Counted from the first letter of the stretch, positions 34,409-43,879 are shown. The stretch is DNA of 64,000 nt from Paracoccaceae bacterium (GCA_022843025.1 JALHOL010000002.1:62001-126000); one strand, 5' to 3'. Notes: generated from the sequence alone by a model not told the origin. Made by a program: numbers and translations.

Positions 34409-35482
34409 ATGACCACCACCACCGCACCAAAACCCACGCTTCAGTATTTCACCTGGGCATTTATCGTGACAGCCCTCGGCCTCGCCCTTGGCGCTTGGCT
34501 GGGCTGGCAAAGCACCGGCACCCTCTCTGGCATGATGTCGATCTTCTTCATCTGCTGCGTCCTCGCCGTGCTGGAGATTTCGCTGTCCTTCGACAACGCC
34601 ATCGTGAATGCCAACAAACTCAAGGACATGCGCCCGGAATGGCAGCGCGCCTTCCTGACCTGGGGCATCCTGATCGCCGTGTTCGGCATGCGGATCGTGT
34701 TCCCGCTGCTGATCGTTGTCATCGCGGCCAATATCGGCCCCTGGCAGGCTGTCGTGCTGGCCTCGACCCAGCCCGAGGAATACAGCCGCATCATGTATGA
34801 GGCCCACCTGCCCATCGCTGCCTTTGGCGGGGCCTTCCTGATGATGGTTGGCCTGACCTATTTCTTCGATGCCGAAAAGGACGTCCACTGGGTACATTGG
34901 CTGGAAAAGAAAGTGGCCTCCTCGGCCACCATCCGTGGCATCGAAGTGGGTCTCGTGCTGATTCTCATTCTGATCTTCTCGAAATTCCTCGAAGGGGCGG
35001 AAAGCACTGCGTTCGTGTCTTCGGCGATCTATGGCCTGGTCACCTTTCTTGCCGTCGAAACGTTGGGGGGGCTGCTGGATAAAAGCCAGGAAACCATGTC
35101 CGCTGCCGCCAAGGGCGGCTTGGGCGCCTTCCTCTATCTCGAAGTGCTGGACGCGTCCTTCAGCTTTGACGGCGTGATTGGCGCTTTTGCCTTGTCGAAC
35201 AACCTCTTCGTCATCGCCATCGGCCTTGGCATCGGGGCGATGTATGTGCGCTCCATGACCATCATGCTGGTCGAAAAGGGCACGCTGGCGCAGTACCGCT
35301 TCCTGGAACACGGGGCGTTCTATGCCATCCTGATCCTGTCGGTGATCATGTTCACGCAGACGCTGGTGCATATCCCCGAGGTGATCACCGGGTTGGGCGG
35401 TGCGGCGCTGATCGGGCTGTCGCTGTGGTCCTCCATCCGTTGGAACCGCCGCAATCCCGATGCGCTGACCGATCCGCGCTGA
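34409..35482 (+). CDS. DUF475/TerC-like integral membrane protein
   Basis: 357 aa, start MTTTTAPKPTLQYFTW at 34409; in-frame codons back to 34271 are leader sequence. About nine TM helices. The TerC-type acidic motif occurs in each half: EISLSFDNAIVNANKLKDM near residue 53 and DASFSFDGVIGAFAL near 248. TerC-superfamily proteins are linked to metal (Mn2+) export or metalation of secreted proteins; DUF475 itself is less studied. An intrinsic hairpin follows the stop. Confidence 0.85.
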   Translation: MTTTTAPKPTLQYFTWAFIVTALGLALGAWLGWQSTGTLSGMMSIFFICCVLAVLEISLSFDNAIVNANKLKDMRPEWQRAFLTWGILIAVFGMRIVFPLLIVVIAANIGPWQAVVLASTQPEEYSRIMYEAHLPIAAFGGAFLMMVGLTYFFDAEKDVHWVHWLEKKVASSATIRGIEVGLVLILILIFSKFLEGAESTAFVSSAIYGLVTFLAVETLGGLLDKSQETMSAAAKGGLGAFLYLEVLDASFSFDGVIGAFALSNNLFVIAIGLGIGAMYVRSMTIMLVEKGTLAQYRFLEHGAFYAILILSVIMFTQTLVHIPEVITGLGGAALIGLSLWSSIRWNRRNPDALTDPR

Positions 35483-35490
35483 ACCGGCTT

Positions 35491-35519
35491 TGGGCCGCCC
35501 GTCACAGCCGGGCGGCCCA
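35491..35519 (+). terminator. probable terminator hairpin after the DUF475 gene
   Basis: TGGGCCGCCCG and CGGGCGGCCCA form a perfect 11-bp stem with a 7-nt loop, 8 nt after the stop codon. The following sequence (TCCCTTC) has only a weak T-tract. Confidence 0.6.
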
Positions 35520-35523
35520 TCCC

Positions 35524-35539
35524 TTCAAACCGATTTGAA
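35524..35539. promoter_or_regulatory. palindrome TTCAAA-N4-TTTGAA before the ThuA gene
   Basis: A perfect inverted repeat TTCAAACCGATTTGAA lies 88 nt before the ThuA start. CCAAAGCGTTTCGA at 35591-35604 resembles LacI-family sites of sugar operons. Both are operator candidates; no regulator gene is adjacent. Confidence 0.35.
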
Positions 35540-35626
35540 CGATCCGACCGCCCCAAGACTTGACCCCGCAGGATGCAAGGGATAGCCCTTCCAAAGCGTT
35601 TCGAAGGCAAATCCGGGGGGGAAGCC

Positions 35627-36412
35627 ATGGCAATCCGCGTCACTGTCTGGGGCGAAAACGTCCACGAACAGACCAACCGCATCGTGGCAGACCTCTATCC
35701 CGGCGGGATGCATGCCACCATCGCCGCCGCGCTGAACCGCGATCCCGGCATCACCGCCACCACCGCCACATTGCAAGAGCCCGACCATGGCCTGACGCCC
35801 GCGCGGCTGGCACAGACCGATGTGCTGGTCTGGTGGGGCCACGCCGCCCATGGCGATGTCACCGATGCCGTGGTTGACCGGGTCTGCGATGCCGTCTGGT
35901 CCGGCATGGGCGTGATCTTCCTGCATTCCGCCCATTTCTCCAAACCGTTCAAACGCCTGATGGGCAGCCCCTGCAACCTCACTTGGCGCGAGGCGGGCGA
36001 ACGTGAACGGCTTTGGCTCACCTCCCGCAACCATCCCATCGCCGCCGGACTGCCTGACAGTTTCGAACTGGAACACGAAGAGATGTACGGCGAACCCTTC
36101 GGCGTGCCCGAACCGCTGGAAACCGTGTTCGTCTCGTGGTTCCAGGGGGGTGAGGTGTTCCGCTCGGGGCTGACCTACAAGCGCGGTGCGGGCAATGTCT
36201 TTTACTTCCGCCCCGGCCATGAAACCTATCCCACCTATCACGATGCGAATGTCCAGCGTGTGATCCAGAATGCGGTGAAATGGGCCCACAACCCCGCCGC
36301 TCGCATCGCCGATCCCAACGCCGCGCCGAATGTCCCGGTCGATGTCGCGCCCGAACCCATCACCGAACGCGGTCCGCGCCTGCATCAGGCCGGCGAAGAG
36401 GGGTTGCGCTGA
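35627..36412 (+). CDS. ThuA-domain protein (trehalose utilisation family)
   Basis: 261 aa, start [16 protein letters not shown] behind GGGGGGGAAG. The ThuA fold resembles class I glutamine amidotransferases: [12 protein letters not shown] near residue 67, [14 protein letters not shown] near 97 and [14 protein letters not shown] near 196. ThuA of Sinorhizobium takes part in trehalose or related disaccharide use, probably in 3-keto-sugar handling. Its stop overlaps the next Gfo/Idh/MocA start (TGATG), a common pairing in sugar oxidation operons. Confidence 0.88.
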   Translation: MAIRVTVWGENVHEQTNRIVADLYPGGMHATIAAALNRDPGITATTATLQEPDHGLTPARLAQTDVLVWWGHAAHGDVTDAVVDRVCDAVWSGMGVIFLHSAHFSKPFKRLMGSPCNLTWREAGERERLWLTSRNHPIAAGLPDSFELEHEEMYGEPFGVPEPLETVFVSWFQGGEVFRSGLTYKRGAGNVFYFRPGHETYPTYHDANVQRVIQNAVKWAHNPAARIADPNAAPNVPVDVAPEPITERGPRLHQAGEEGLR

Positions 36413-37470
36413 TGGCCCGCCCGATCCGCCTTCTCATCCTCGGGACCGGGGGAATGGCCGCCAACCACGCGGAACATTTCGGAAAGATCCCGGGGGTAGA
36501 GCTTGTCGCCGGCGTCGATACCCGCCCCGACCCGCTCGCCTCCTTCTGCGACCGCTTCGCGATCCCGAACCGCTTTACCAGCCTTGATGCCGCGCTGGCT
36601 TGGGGGCAGTTCGATGCCGTGACCAACGTCACCCCCGATGCCGCGCATCACGCCACCACCCTGCCCCTGCTTGCCGCCGGAAAACATGTGCTGTGTGAAA
36701 AGCCGTTGGCCACCAACGCCGCCCATGCGGCCGAGATGGCCGATGCCGCCGCCCGCGCGGGCGTGACCGCCATGGTCAACCTCAGCTATCGCAACGTCCC
36801 CGCCCTGCAAAAGGCCGCCGAACTGGTGGCCGCCGGGGCCATTGGCACCATCCGGCATTTTGAAGCGTCCTATCTCCAAAGCTGGCTGACGCAATCCGCT
36901 TGGGGGCCATGGCAGGAACAGCCGCAATGGCTCTGGCGGCTGTCCACGGCGCATGGGTCCAAGGGCGTGCTTGGCGATGTGGGCATCCACATCCTCGACT
37001 TCGCCACCTTTGTCGCCGGGCTCGATGTGGCGGAAATCTCCTGCCGGCTGGTCACCTTCGACAAGGCCCCCGATGGCCGGGTCGGCGAGTATGTGCTGGA
37101 TGCCAATGACAGCGCCACGATGCAGCTGCGCCTGGCCAACGGCGCGCTTGGCACCATCGCCGCCACCCGCTTTGCCACCGGCCACCTGAACGACCTGCGC
37201 CTGCGGCTCTATGGCGATGCGGGCGGGATCGAGGTCAGCTTCGAACGCGGCATCAGCCGCCTGTCCGCCTGCCTTCCCCCGGATCTGGAAACGGCAGAAT
37301 GGACGGAAATCCCCTGCCCGCCCGTTCCCACGGTCTATGACCGGTTCATCGCGGCGATCCGGGGCGAAGGCCCCGCGATCCCCGATTTCGCCCGCGCCGC
37401 GCGCCTGCAAACCCTGCTCGACAGGGCCGAAGACTCCGCCGCCCAACAGGCTCTTGCCCTGACCGTCTGA
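36412..37470 (+). CDS. Gfo/Idh/MocA-family oxidoreductase paired with ThuA
   Basis: 352 aa. N-terminal Rossmann motif LLILGTGGMAANHAEHF, the EKP motif in VLCEKPLATNAAHAAEM near residue 90, and GVLGDVGIHILDFATF near 185 of the C-terminal domain. In ThuAB systems the oxidoreductase (ThuB) oxidises the 3-hydroxyl of a disaccharide, so a similar role is plausible. The TGATG overlap couples it to ThuA. Confidence 0.87.
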   Translation: MARPIRLLILGTGGMAANHAEHFGKIPGVELVAGVDTRPDPLASFCDRFAIPNRFTSLDAALAWGQFDAVTNVTPDAAHHATTLPLLAAGKHVLCEKPLATNAAHAAEMADAAARAGVTAMVNLSYRNVPALQKAAELVAAGAIGTIRHFEASYLQSWLTQSAWGPWQEQPQWLWRLSTAHGSKGVLGDVGIHILDFATFVAGLDVAEISCRLVTFDKAPDGRVGEYVLDANDSATMQLRLANGALGTIAATRFATGHLNDLRLRLYGDAGGIEVSFERGISRLSACLPPDLETAEWTEIPCPPVPTVYDRFIAAIRGEGPAIPDFARAARLQTLLDRAEDSAAQQALALTV

Positions 37471-37507
37471 CAGCACCCTGCGCCAAGGCGTTGAATTCAG
37501 GCGATTT

Positions 37508-37544
37508 GGTGGATGCCACCTTCCGTGACCGCGTGGTCACGGAA
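37508..37544. repeat. two abutting perfect hairpins next to tRNA-Cys
   Basis: GGTGG-ATG-CCACC at 37508-37520 is directly followed by TTCCGTGACC-GCGT-GGTCACGGAA at 37521-37544 (10-bp stem, 4-nt loop). They lie 38 nt after the Gfo/Idh/MocA stop and 92 nt beyond the 3' end of tRNA-Cys, so they could end transcripts from both sides. No T-tract follows on either strand. Confidence 0.6.
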
Positions 37545-37635
37545 AAACACTTCGCGCAACCCGCGCAAAGCGCCCATGTCCGCAACGCACCGCGTCAGCG
37601 GTGAACGTCGGCTGTACAAGAAACAGAAAGTGCTC

Positions 37636-37709
37636 TGGAGGCGGGTACCGGAATCGAACCGGTCTTCACGGATTTGCAATCCGCTGCGTAACCTCTCCGC
37701 CAACCCGCC
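37636..37709 (-). tRNA. tRNA-Cys (GCA)
   Basis: The minus strand folds as a 74-nt cloverleaf with encoded CCA. Acceptor stem GGCGGGT pairs with ACCCGCC, the anticodon loop is centred on GCA in GGATTGCAAATCC, and the T arm is CCGGTTCGATTCCGG. Discriminator is U, as needed for CysRS. Confidence 0.97.
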
Positions 37710-37870
37710 GAGAGCACGGTTGACCTATACGACCCGAACCCGGCGCGCAAGACCGCGCGACGGGAAAATCCGCGCAGGCCCTGCCCTGCGGCTGGCAGTG
37801 TTGTGATTGGCCCGGGCTTTCCCTTGCCACCGCCCCGCTATCTTTGGTGTCCAAGCACAGGATCAAAGCC

Positions 37871-38407
37871 ATGCTCAAGGCCGCCCTTACCCTGCTCTCC
37901 CTCTCGCTCGCATCGGCCGCCAGCGCCGATCCGGCCGCGCTGGCCGAGCGTATGGGCGCCGATGTCCTGTTCCTGCGCCACGCGCTTGCCCCCGGCACCG
38001 GCGATCCTGCCAATTTTCGCCTTGGCGATTGCAGCACCCAGCGCAACCTCAGCGACGAGGGCCGTGCACAGGCGCGCAGCCTCGGCGATGCGATCCGCGC
38101 CGCGAACCTGCCAGTCGCGCAGGTGCTCACCTCGCAATGGTGCCGCGCCCGCGAAACGGCCGGTCTGCTGGCGCTTGTCCCCCCGGTCGAAGAACCCGGT
38201 CTGAACTCCTTCTTCGGCAATCCCGATGCCCGCACCCCGACGCTGGATCGGCTGCGTCAGGCCCTCGCAGCCCTGCCAGAGGGCATCACCGTGATGGTCA
38301 CCCATCAGGTCGTCATCACGGCAATCACCGGGCAAACCGTGCCATCAGGCGGCGCGGTGCTCTATGACGTCGATACCGGGCAGGCGCAGCCTCTCGCCCT
38401 TCCCTAA
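37871..38407 (+). CDS. exported histidine phosphatase-family protein
   Basis: 178 aa, start MLKAALTLLSLSLASAASA with a signal peptide; the frame opens earlier at a TTG. The phosphohistidine motif is LFLRHALAPG (RHA instead of RHG) near residue 34, with NLSDEGRAQAR and the second catalytic histidine in MVTHQVVITAI near 148. Substrate unknown; a periplasmic phosphatase is likely. It stands alone between tRNA-Cys and the convergent tdh. Confidence 0.82.
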   Translation: MLKAALTLLSLSLASAASADPAALAERMGADVLFLRHALAPGTGDPANFRLGDCSTQRNLSDEGRAQARSLGDAIRAANLPVAQVLTSQWCRARETAGLLALVPPVEEPGLNSFFGNPDARTPTLDRLRQALAALPEGITVMVTHQVVITAITGQTVPSGGAVLYDVDTGQAQPLALP

Positions 38408-38418
38408 AGCACCGCACC

Positions 38419-39456
38419 TCAACCCCAGTCCAGCACCACCTTGCCCGACTGCCCCGATTTCATCGCCATGAACCCCGCCTCGAACTCATCCACGGCGAAG
38501 CGATGGGTGATCACCTTGCGCACATCCAGCCCGTTTTCCAGCATGGCAATCATCTTGTACCAGGTCTCAAAAATCTCGCGCCCGTAGACGCCCTTGATCG
38601 TGATGGCCTTGAAGACGATCCGGCTCCAGTCCACCGGGCTTTTCCCCGGCGGAATGCCCAGCATGGCAATCCGCCCGCCCATGACCATCGCCTCGACCAT
38701 CTGGTCCAATGCGGCCTGATTGCCGCTCATCTCCATGCCGACGTCAAAGCCTTCGGTCATCTTCAACCGCGCCTTCACATCCGACAGGCTTTCGCGTGTC
38801 ACATCCACCGGGGTCACATCAGCCACCGCAGCGGCCAGTTCCAGCCGGGCGGGGTTCACATCGGTGATCACCACATGTCGCGCGCCCACATGGCGTGCCA
38901 CGGCAGCGGCCATGATGCCGATGGGGCCAGCCCCCGTGATCAGCACATCCTCACCCACCAGATCGAAACTCAGCGCCGTATGCACGGCATTGCCCAAGGG
39001 GTCGAGGATCGCCCCGATCTCATCATCAATCGCATCCGGCAGCGGCACCACGTTGAATGCAGGCAGGCGCAGGTATTGCGCAAAGGCCCCCTGCTCGTTG
39101 ACGCCAATCCCCCGCGTGGCCGGGTCCAGATGGAACTTGCCCGCCCGCGATTGCCGCGACTGCCGCCCGATCAGATGCCCCTCGCCCGAACAGCGCTGCC
39201 CGATATGCAGCCCTTCGACATTGCGGCCCAGCTCCACGATCTCGCCCGCGAACTCATGGCCCGTGACCAACGGCACCGGCACCGTCCGCGCGGCCCAGTC
39301 ATCCCAGTTCCAGATATGGATGTCGGTTCCGCAAATCCCGGTCTTGCGGATGCGGATCAGCACGTCATCCGGCCCGATCTCCGGCACCGGGCGGGTTTCC
39401 ATCCACAGGCCCGGCTCGGGGCGGGCTTTCACAAGCGCCTTCATCTCGTTCGTCAT
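38419..39456 (-). CDS. tdh: L-threonine 3-dehydrogenase Tdh
   Basis: 345 aa zinc-type MDR enzyme. Catalytic zinc ligands are in [16 protein letters not shown] near residue 40 and [14 protein letters not shown] near 66; the NAD motif is [13 protein letters not shown] near 174. The stretch where E. coli Tdh has four structural-zinc cysteines reads [15 protein letters not shown] (residues about 100-114) with none of them. It oxidises threonine to 2-amino-3-ketobutyrate for Kbl, whose stop is 6 nt upstream. Confidence 0.93.
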   Translation of the reverse strand: MTNEMKALVKARPEPGLWMETRPVPEIGPDDVLIRIRKTGICGTDIHIWNWDDWAARTVPVPLVTGHEFAGEIVELGRNVEGLHIGQRCSGEGHLIGRQSRQSRAGKFHLDPATRGIGVNEQGAFAQYLRLPAFNVVPLPDAIDDEIGAILDPLGNAVHTALSFDLVGEDVLITGAGPIGIMAAAVARHVGARHVVITDVNPARLELAAAVADVTPVDVTRESLSDVKARLKMTEGFDVGMEMSGNQAALDQMVEAMVMGGRIAMLGIPPGKSPVDWSRIVFKAITIKGVYGREIFETWYKMIAMLENGLDVRKVITHRFAVDEFEAGFMAMKSGQSGKVVLDWG

Positions 39457-39462
39457 GTCAGA

Positions 39463-40659
39463 TCACCCCCCAATCACACCAAGAGCGCGGCCCGCGGCGG
39501 TGAACGCCTCCAGCCCGAAATCCAGATCCTCCCGCGTCAGCCGCGCATTCATCTGCGTGCGGATGCGCGCCTGCCCCTGCGGCACCACGGGGAAGAAGAA
39601 CCCCGCCACATGCACGCCCCGCTGCCCCAGTTCCGCCGCCATGGCCTGCGCAAGCTTCGCCTCGCCCAGCATCACCGGGATGATCGGATGCTCCCCCGGC
39701 AGCAGCCGGAACCCTGCCGCCGCCAGCCCCGCGCGCCAGTAGCGGGCATTGTCGAACAACGTCGCCCGCAGGTCGTCCGCCGCCTCAACAATATCCAGCG
39801 CAGCCAGCCCCGCCCCCACCACCGCGGGCGGCAGCGCGTTGGAAAACAGGTAAGGCCGCGCGCGCTGACGCAGCAGGTCGATCACCGCCTGCGGCCCGGC
39901 GATATATCCGCCCAGCGCACCGCCCAGCGCCTTGCCCAGCGTGCCGGTCAGGATATCGACCTCCACCCCGAAATGCGCTGGCGTGCCCCGCCCCCCCGGC
40001 CCCATGAATCCCGTCGCATGGCAATCATCGACCATCACCAGCGCGCCGTATTGCGCGGCCAGCGCCGTGATCTCGGGCAGCTTCGCCAGATAGCCATCCA
40101 TCGAAAACACGCCATCCGTGGCAATCAGGATGAACCGGGCGCCATCCGCCCGTGCCGCCTGCAACTGCGCCTCCAGATCGGCCATGTCGGAATTGGCGTA
40201 ACGATAGCGCTTCGCCTTGCACAGACGAATGCCGTCAATGATGCTGGCATGGTTCAGCGCATCGGAAATCACCGCATCCTCCGGCCCCAGCAGCGGCTCG
40301 AACAGCCCACCATTGGCATCGAAACAGGCCGCGAACAGGATGGAGTCCTCCTTGCCCAGATACTGCGCCAGCCGCTTTTCCAGCGCGCGGTGAATATCCT
40401 GCGTCCCGCAGATAAAGCGGACACTGGCCATCCCATACCCATGGTCGCGCATCGCGTCCTCGGCCGCTGCCACCAGACGCGGATCATCGGCAAGGCCAAG
40501 GTAATTGTTGGCGCACAGGTTCAGCATCGCGCGCCCGCCCATCTGCACATGCGCGCCCTGCGCCCCGCCGATCAGCCGTTCCCGTTTGAACAGCCCGTCG
40601 CGTTCAATTCCCGCCAGCACGGTGCCAAGATGATCCAGAAAGGCAGCTTTATCCGTCAT
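39463..40659 (-). CDS. kbl: glycine C-acetyltransferase Kbl
   Basis: 398 aa alpha-oxoamine synthase-family PLP enzyme. Motifs: [15 protein letters not shown] near residue 48, [16 protein letters not shown] near 80, [19 protein letters not shown] near 206 and the PLP lysine in [10 protein letters not shown] near 243. It cleaves 2-amino-3-ketobutyrate with CoA to glycine and acetyl-CoA. The start [11 protein letters not shown] at 40659 follows GGAGG at a long spacing; a TG-rich extension to 40695 is rejected. It sits between an XRE-cupin regulator gene and tdh on the same strand. Confidence 0.95.
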   Translation of the reverse strand: MTDKAAFLDHLGTVLAGIERDGLFKRERLIGGAQGAHVQMGGRAMLNLCANNYLGLADDPRLVAAAEDAMRDHGYGMASVRFICGTQDIHRALEKRLAQYLGKEDSILFAACFDANGGLFEPLLGPEDAVISDALNHASIIDGIRLCKAKRYRYANSDMADLEAQLQAARADGARFILIATDGVFSMDGYLAKLPEITALAAQYGALVMVDDCHATGFMGPGGRGTPAHFGVEVDILTGTLGKALGGALGGYIAGPQAVIDLLRQRARPYLFSNALPPAVVGAGLAALDIVEAADDLRATLFDNARYWRAGLAAAGFRLLPGEHPIIPVMLGEAKLAQAMAAELGQRGVHVAGFFFPVVPQGQARIRTQMNARLTREDLDFGLEAFTAAGRALGVIGG

Positions 40660-40660
40660 G

Positions 40661-40745
40661 GCGGAATGTCCTCCGTTTTGGTGGATAACTGACACAGCTT
40701 TGGGCTTTCGTCAATATCGCGGAATATCATCCGTCAAAACGGAAT
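40661..40745. promoter_or_regulatory. repeated operator-like boxes before kbl
   Basis: GCGGAATRTCMTCCGT occurs as direct repeats at 40661-40676 and 40719-40734 (2 mismatches, 58-bp distance). Overlapping them, ATCCGTCAAAACGGAAT (plus, 40729-40745) and ATCCACCAAAACGGAGG (minus, 40670-40686) are related boxes in inverted orientation. The proximal copy overlaps the kbl ribosome binding site. The neighbouring XRE-cupin protein is the obvious candidate ligand. Confidence 0.5.
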
Positions 40746-40748
40746 GCC

Positions 40749-40771
40749 GCTTCATCTTGGCCCAAGTACCC
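40749..40771. repeat. intergenic repeat fragment GCTTCATCTTGGC type, copy 2
   Basis: GCTTCATCTTGGC, then CCAAGTACCC, closely matching 32466-32489. It lies just after the stop of the XRE-cupin gene. Confidence 0.5.
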
Positions 40772-40802
40772 ACATCCGCCCGTGCCGAAAGGGCGACGGT
40801 CG

Positions 40803-41357
40803 TCAGCTTCCCTGCACGATCAGAATCGCCCGCGCCTTCCCCTTGGCGCGGATCGCATGGGGGCGGTCGGCGGCGTAACGGGCCGTATCGCCGGGGCCAA
40901 GGTCTTCGACATCCTCGCCCGAGGTCACGGTCATGTCCCCTTCGATCACCGTCAGATGTTCCCGGCAGCCCGCACTGTGCGGATCCGATACCAGCGCCGC
41001 CCCCGCCTCAAAGGCCAGATCGTAAACCTCATGCTCCCCCACCGTCTCGGCAGGGGAAAGGATGCGGATGCGCACGCCGGAACTGCGCGCGATCACCGGG
41101 GCGGCACTTGCCCGCGTCACCTCAATCCCCGGCGCGGGCTTGCCTTCCAGCAGCCCCGCGAAATCCACCTGCAAGGCCTGCGTCAGGTTCCACAGCGTGG
41201 CGACGGTCGGGCTCGATTCCCCCCGCTCGATTTGGCTGACCATCGACCTGGACACGCCCGACAGCTTCGCCACCGCATCCAGCGACAGGCCACGCGCCTT
41301 TCGCGCCTCGCGCAAGCTGGCAGCCAACCGGTCATGGATGTCGGATCGGATGTTCAT
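40803..41357 (-). CDS. XRE-family regulator with C-terminal cupin domain
   Basis: 184 aa, start MNIRSDIHDRLAASLREAR at 41357. Helix-turn-helix at about 11-65 (GLSLDAVAKLSGVSRSMVSQIERG) and a cupin domain at about 105-180 (HLTVIEGDMTVTSG, LGPGDTARYAADRPHAI). This architecture is common among regulators of amino-acid and small-molecule catabolism. It lies immediately upstream of kbl-tdh on the same strand with repeated boxes in the gap, so control of threonine degradation is inferred. Confidence 0.85.
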   Translation of the reverse strand: MNIRSDIHDRLAASLREARKARGLSLDAVAKLSGVSRSMVSQIERGESSPTVATLWNLTQALQVDFAGLLEGKPAPGIEVTRASAAPVIARSSGVRIRILSPAETVGEHEVYDLAFEAGAALVSDPHSAGCREHLTVIEGDMTVTSGEDVEDLGPGDTARYAADRPHAIRAKGKARAILIVQGS

Positions 41358-41399
41358 GCGCGCGATGGTGGCCCGCGCGACTGCGAAGGTCAACGCGCC

Positions 41400-42833
41400 T
41401 TAGGTGCCGCAAAAGGTGACATGGCGGCCAAAGCCCTGCGGCGCGGGCAGCATAAAGGCCTCCCGCTCCACGAACGGCTCTGACACCGCCGCCACCAGCG
41501 CCTCGAACGGGGCCATGTCGCCGCCCGTCGCTGCCGCCAATGCCTCTTCCACCTTGTGATTGCGCGGGATCACCGCCGGATTGGCCGCCCTGATCCGATC
41601 CGCCGCATCCGGGGCCAGCCGTGCCTGCCAGCGCGGCAGCCAGTCGTGCAGCGCCGTCGCATCGGCAAACAGCGGCGCAATGCCCGTGGCATCGCCCCCC
41701 ACCGCCCCCGCCAAGCGGCGAAAGGTCAGCGTCCAGTCTGCATCCTGCCCCTCCATCGCCGCCAGCAGCGCATCGGCCAGATCACCATCCCCCGCCTCTG
41801 CCCCCGCCAGCCCCAGCTTGGCCCGCATCACCGCCACCCATTCGGCGCGGTACCGCCCCGCGATCGCCTCCAGCGCGACATTGGCCTTGTCAACGGCCCG
41901 GTCCTGATCCGCATCGAACAGCGGCAGCAACGCCTCGGCCAAACGCGCCAGATTCCAGCCCAAGATCAGCGGCTGGTTGGCATAGGCATACCGCCCGGTA
42001 TGGTCGATCGACGAAAACACCGTCCCCGGCGCATAGCCTTCCATAAAGGCGCAGGGGCCATAATCGATGGTCTCGCCCGACAGCGCCATGTTGTCGGTGT
42101 TCATCACCCCATGGATGAACCCCACCCCCATCCATTGCGCGATCAGCCGCGCCTGCCGCGCGACCACGGCATCGAACAGCGCGACATAGGGGTTATCCGC
42201 CCCCGCCACCTCGGGGAAATGCCGCGCAATCGTGTAATCGGCCAAGGCCTTCACCTGCGCCTGATCCCCGCGCGCGGCGAAAAACTGGAACGTCCCCACC
42301 CGGATATGGCTCGCCGCCACCCGCGCCAGCACGGCCCCTGGCAATTCCACCTCGCGCAGCACCGGCGCTCCCGTTGCCACCACCGCCAAAGCCCGCGTCG
42401 TGGGGATGCCCAGCGCCGCCATCGCCTCGCCCATCACATATTCGCGCAGCATCGGCCCCACCGCCGCTTTGCCATCACCGCCCCGCGAAAACGGCGTCCG
42501 CCCCGACCCTTTCAACTGGATGTCCCAGCGCCGCCCTGCCCCATCCAGCACTTCGCCCAACAGCAGCGCCCGCCCGTCACCCAGCTGCGGCGAAAATCCC
42601 CCGAACTGATGCCCGGCATAGGCCTGCGCCACCGGCTCCGCGCCCGCAGGCAGGCGATTGCCCGACAGCATCTCTGCCGCCCCCGCCTCCAGCCAGTCTG
42701 CATCAAGCCCCAGCGACGCCGCCAATCCCCGGTTCAGCATCAACAGCCGCGGTGCGGGCGCCGGGGCCGGACTGGCAGAAAGAAACGTACCGGGCAGATC
42801 GCGGACCCAGGAATTGTCAAAGGCAAAGGTCAT
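41400..42833 (-). CDS. selO: protein adenylyltransferase SelO (YdiU family)
   Basis: 477 aa, start MTFAFDNSWVRDLPGTF at 42833 behind GAGGAAG. SelO pseudokinase features: AYAGHQFGGFSPQLGDGRA near residue 70, LKGSGRTPFSRGGDGKA near 105, MLREYVMGEAMAALGIPTTRA near 127 (in part), FIHGVMNTDNMALSGETIDYGP near 220 (in part). The C-terminus GRHVTFCGT keeps the conserved redox cysteine. SelO transfers AMP to protein Ser/Thr/Tyr and is linked to oxidative stress. Confidence 0.93.
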   Translation of the reverse strand: MTFAFDNSWVRDLPGTFLSASPAPAPAPRLLMLNRGLAASLGLDADWLEAGAAEMLSGNRLPAGAEPVAQAYAGHQFGGFSPQLGDGRALLLGEVLDGAGRRWDIQLKGSGRTPFSRGGDGKAAVGPMLREYVMGEAMAALGIPTTRALAVVATGAPVLREVELPGAVLARVAASHIRVGTFQFFAARGDQAQVKALADYTIARHFPEVAGADNPYVALFDAVVARQARLIAQWMGVGFIHGVMNTDNMALSGETIDYGPCAFMEGYAPGTVFSSIDHTGRYAYANQPLILGWNLARLAEALLPLFDADQDRAVDKANVALEAIAGRYRAEWVAVMRAKLGLAGAEAGDGDLADALLAAMEGQDADWTLTFRRLAGAVGGDATGIAPLFADATALHDWLPRWQARLAPDAADRIRAANPAVIPRNHKVEEALAAATGGDMAPFEALVAAVSEPFVEREAFMLPAPQGFGRHVTFCGT

Positions 42834-42911
42834 GGCTTCCTCAAGCGCCGGATTGGCCCTTGGAATATGGGCGGCAGCGGCGCCGGGGGCAACCCGCCCC
42901 ACATCACGCTG

Positions 42912-43415
42912 TCAGCGGAACTCCATCTGCTTCACCTGCCAGATCGACCGGGCATAGATCACCTCGGACTGATAGGCCGACTCGGAATCATAGGGATAGA
43001 CCAACCACAGCGGCCCCTTGTCGCGCACCGCAAGGGCCTGCCCGTTTTGCTCGAAGGCCAGCATAGGCCCGCCTTCGACAGCGTCGGTCAGGGGAATTTC
43101 CACCATGTAATCATTCAGCGCCGACGCCGCGACCACCGATCCCTCAGCGCCCAGAATCTCGACCAGCCGCTGCAACGACACGCCGCGAAACACCTGCGGC
43201 CCATCGGTCCAGATCGTCGTCGTCTCGAACTCCACCGTTCCCAGCGCATCCAGCATGGCCAGATCGAACTGCGCGCCTTCAGGGCTGTTCGCGTGGGAAA
43301 TATCGCCCGTCACCGTCAGGATGACCGGCCCCTGGGGCACAGGCAAATGTTCGGCTACGGCCGCCGAACCCACAAGCACGGCACCGACAAAGGCAATTCC
43401 CAGCGACCAACGCAT
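42912..43415 (-). CDS. exported molybdopterin-oxidoreductase-like small protein
   Basis: 167 aa, ATG at 43415; a signal peptide ends near SAAVAEH. The mature part (PVILTVTGDI, GVSLQRLVEILGAEG, ALNDYMVEIPLTDA, GPLWLVYPYD, YARSIWQVKQMEFR) resembles the Moco-binding fold of sulfite oxidase-type proteins, but without the usual cysteine ligand. It is annotated as molybdopterin-dependent oxidoreductase in relatives (recalled). Molybdenum binding is doubtful. It ends 78 nt before selO begins. Confidence 0.65.
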   Translation of the reverse strand: MRWSLGIAFVGAVLVGSAAVAEHLPVPQGPVILTVTGDISHANSPEGAQFDLAMLDALGTVEFETTTIWTDGPQVFRGVSLQRLVEILGAEGSVVAASALNDYMVEIPLTDAVEGGPMLAFEQNGQALAVRDKGPLWLVYPYDSESAYQSEVIYARSIWQVKQMEFR

Positions 43416-43564
43416 CTGCAATCAGACCCCTTGCCCCATGAACCGCTGTTCTTCCTTATGCCATAAACGCCAAAAAATCATCTATGCTTTGGAGGTAGGT
43501 TCCACGCGCCGCAACGGGCATATTCGGGCCTGCGTCGCCTCTGGTCTGGCATTCGCGCAGGAAG

Positions 43565-43641
43565 TGGTCGGGGTGAGGGGATTCGAACTCCTGACATCCT
43601 GCACCCAAAGCAGGCGCGCTACCAGACTGCGCTACACCCCG
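43565..43641 (-). tRNA. tRNA-Pro (TGG)
   Basis: The minus strand gives a 77-nt cloverleaf with encoded CCA. Acceptor CGGGGTG pairs with CACCCCG, the anticodon arm CCTGC-TTTGGGT-GCAGG has anticodon TGG, and the T arm is AGGAGTTCGAATCCCCT. Discriminator A. Confidence 0.97.
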
Positions 43642-43879
43642 ACTGCCTGCCGTATAGGCAAATTAGCGCAGCGCCGCAATGCCGATTGCACTCAGGCCCT
43701 CAGTTGCGAACCGGCAATCGATCCAACAGGCAAGGCCATGAAAGTAGGAATTAAACTGGTATTCCCTGCGCGATCCACCCCTTCCGGAACCGTCACGCCA
43801 TCAACCAGCGCAGCGCCCCGACAGGGCATGTTTCACGCGATCGCGCATAGGTTCCAAAGCACCGAACGCAGCGCCCGCG

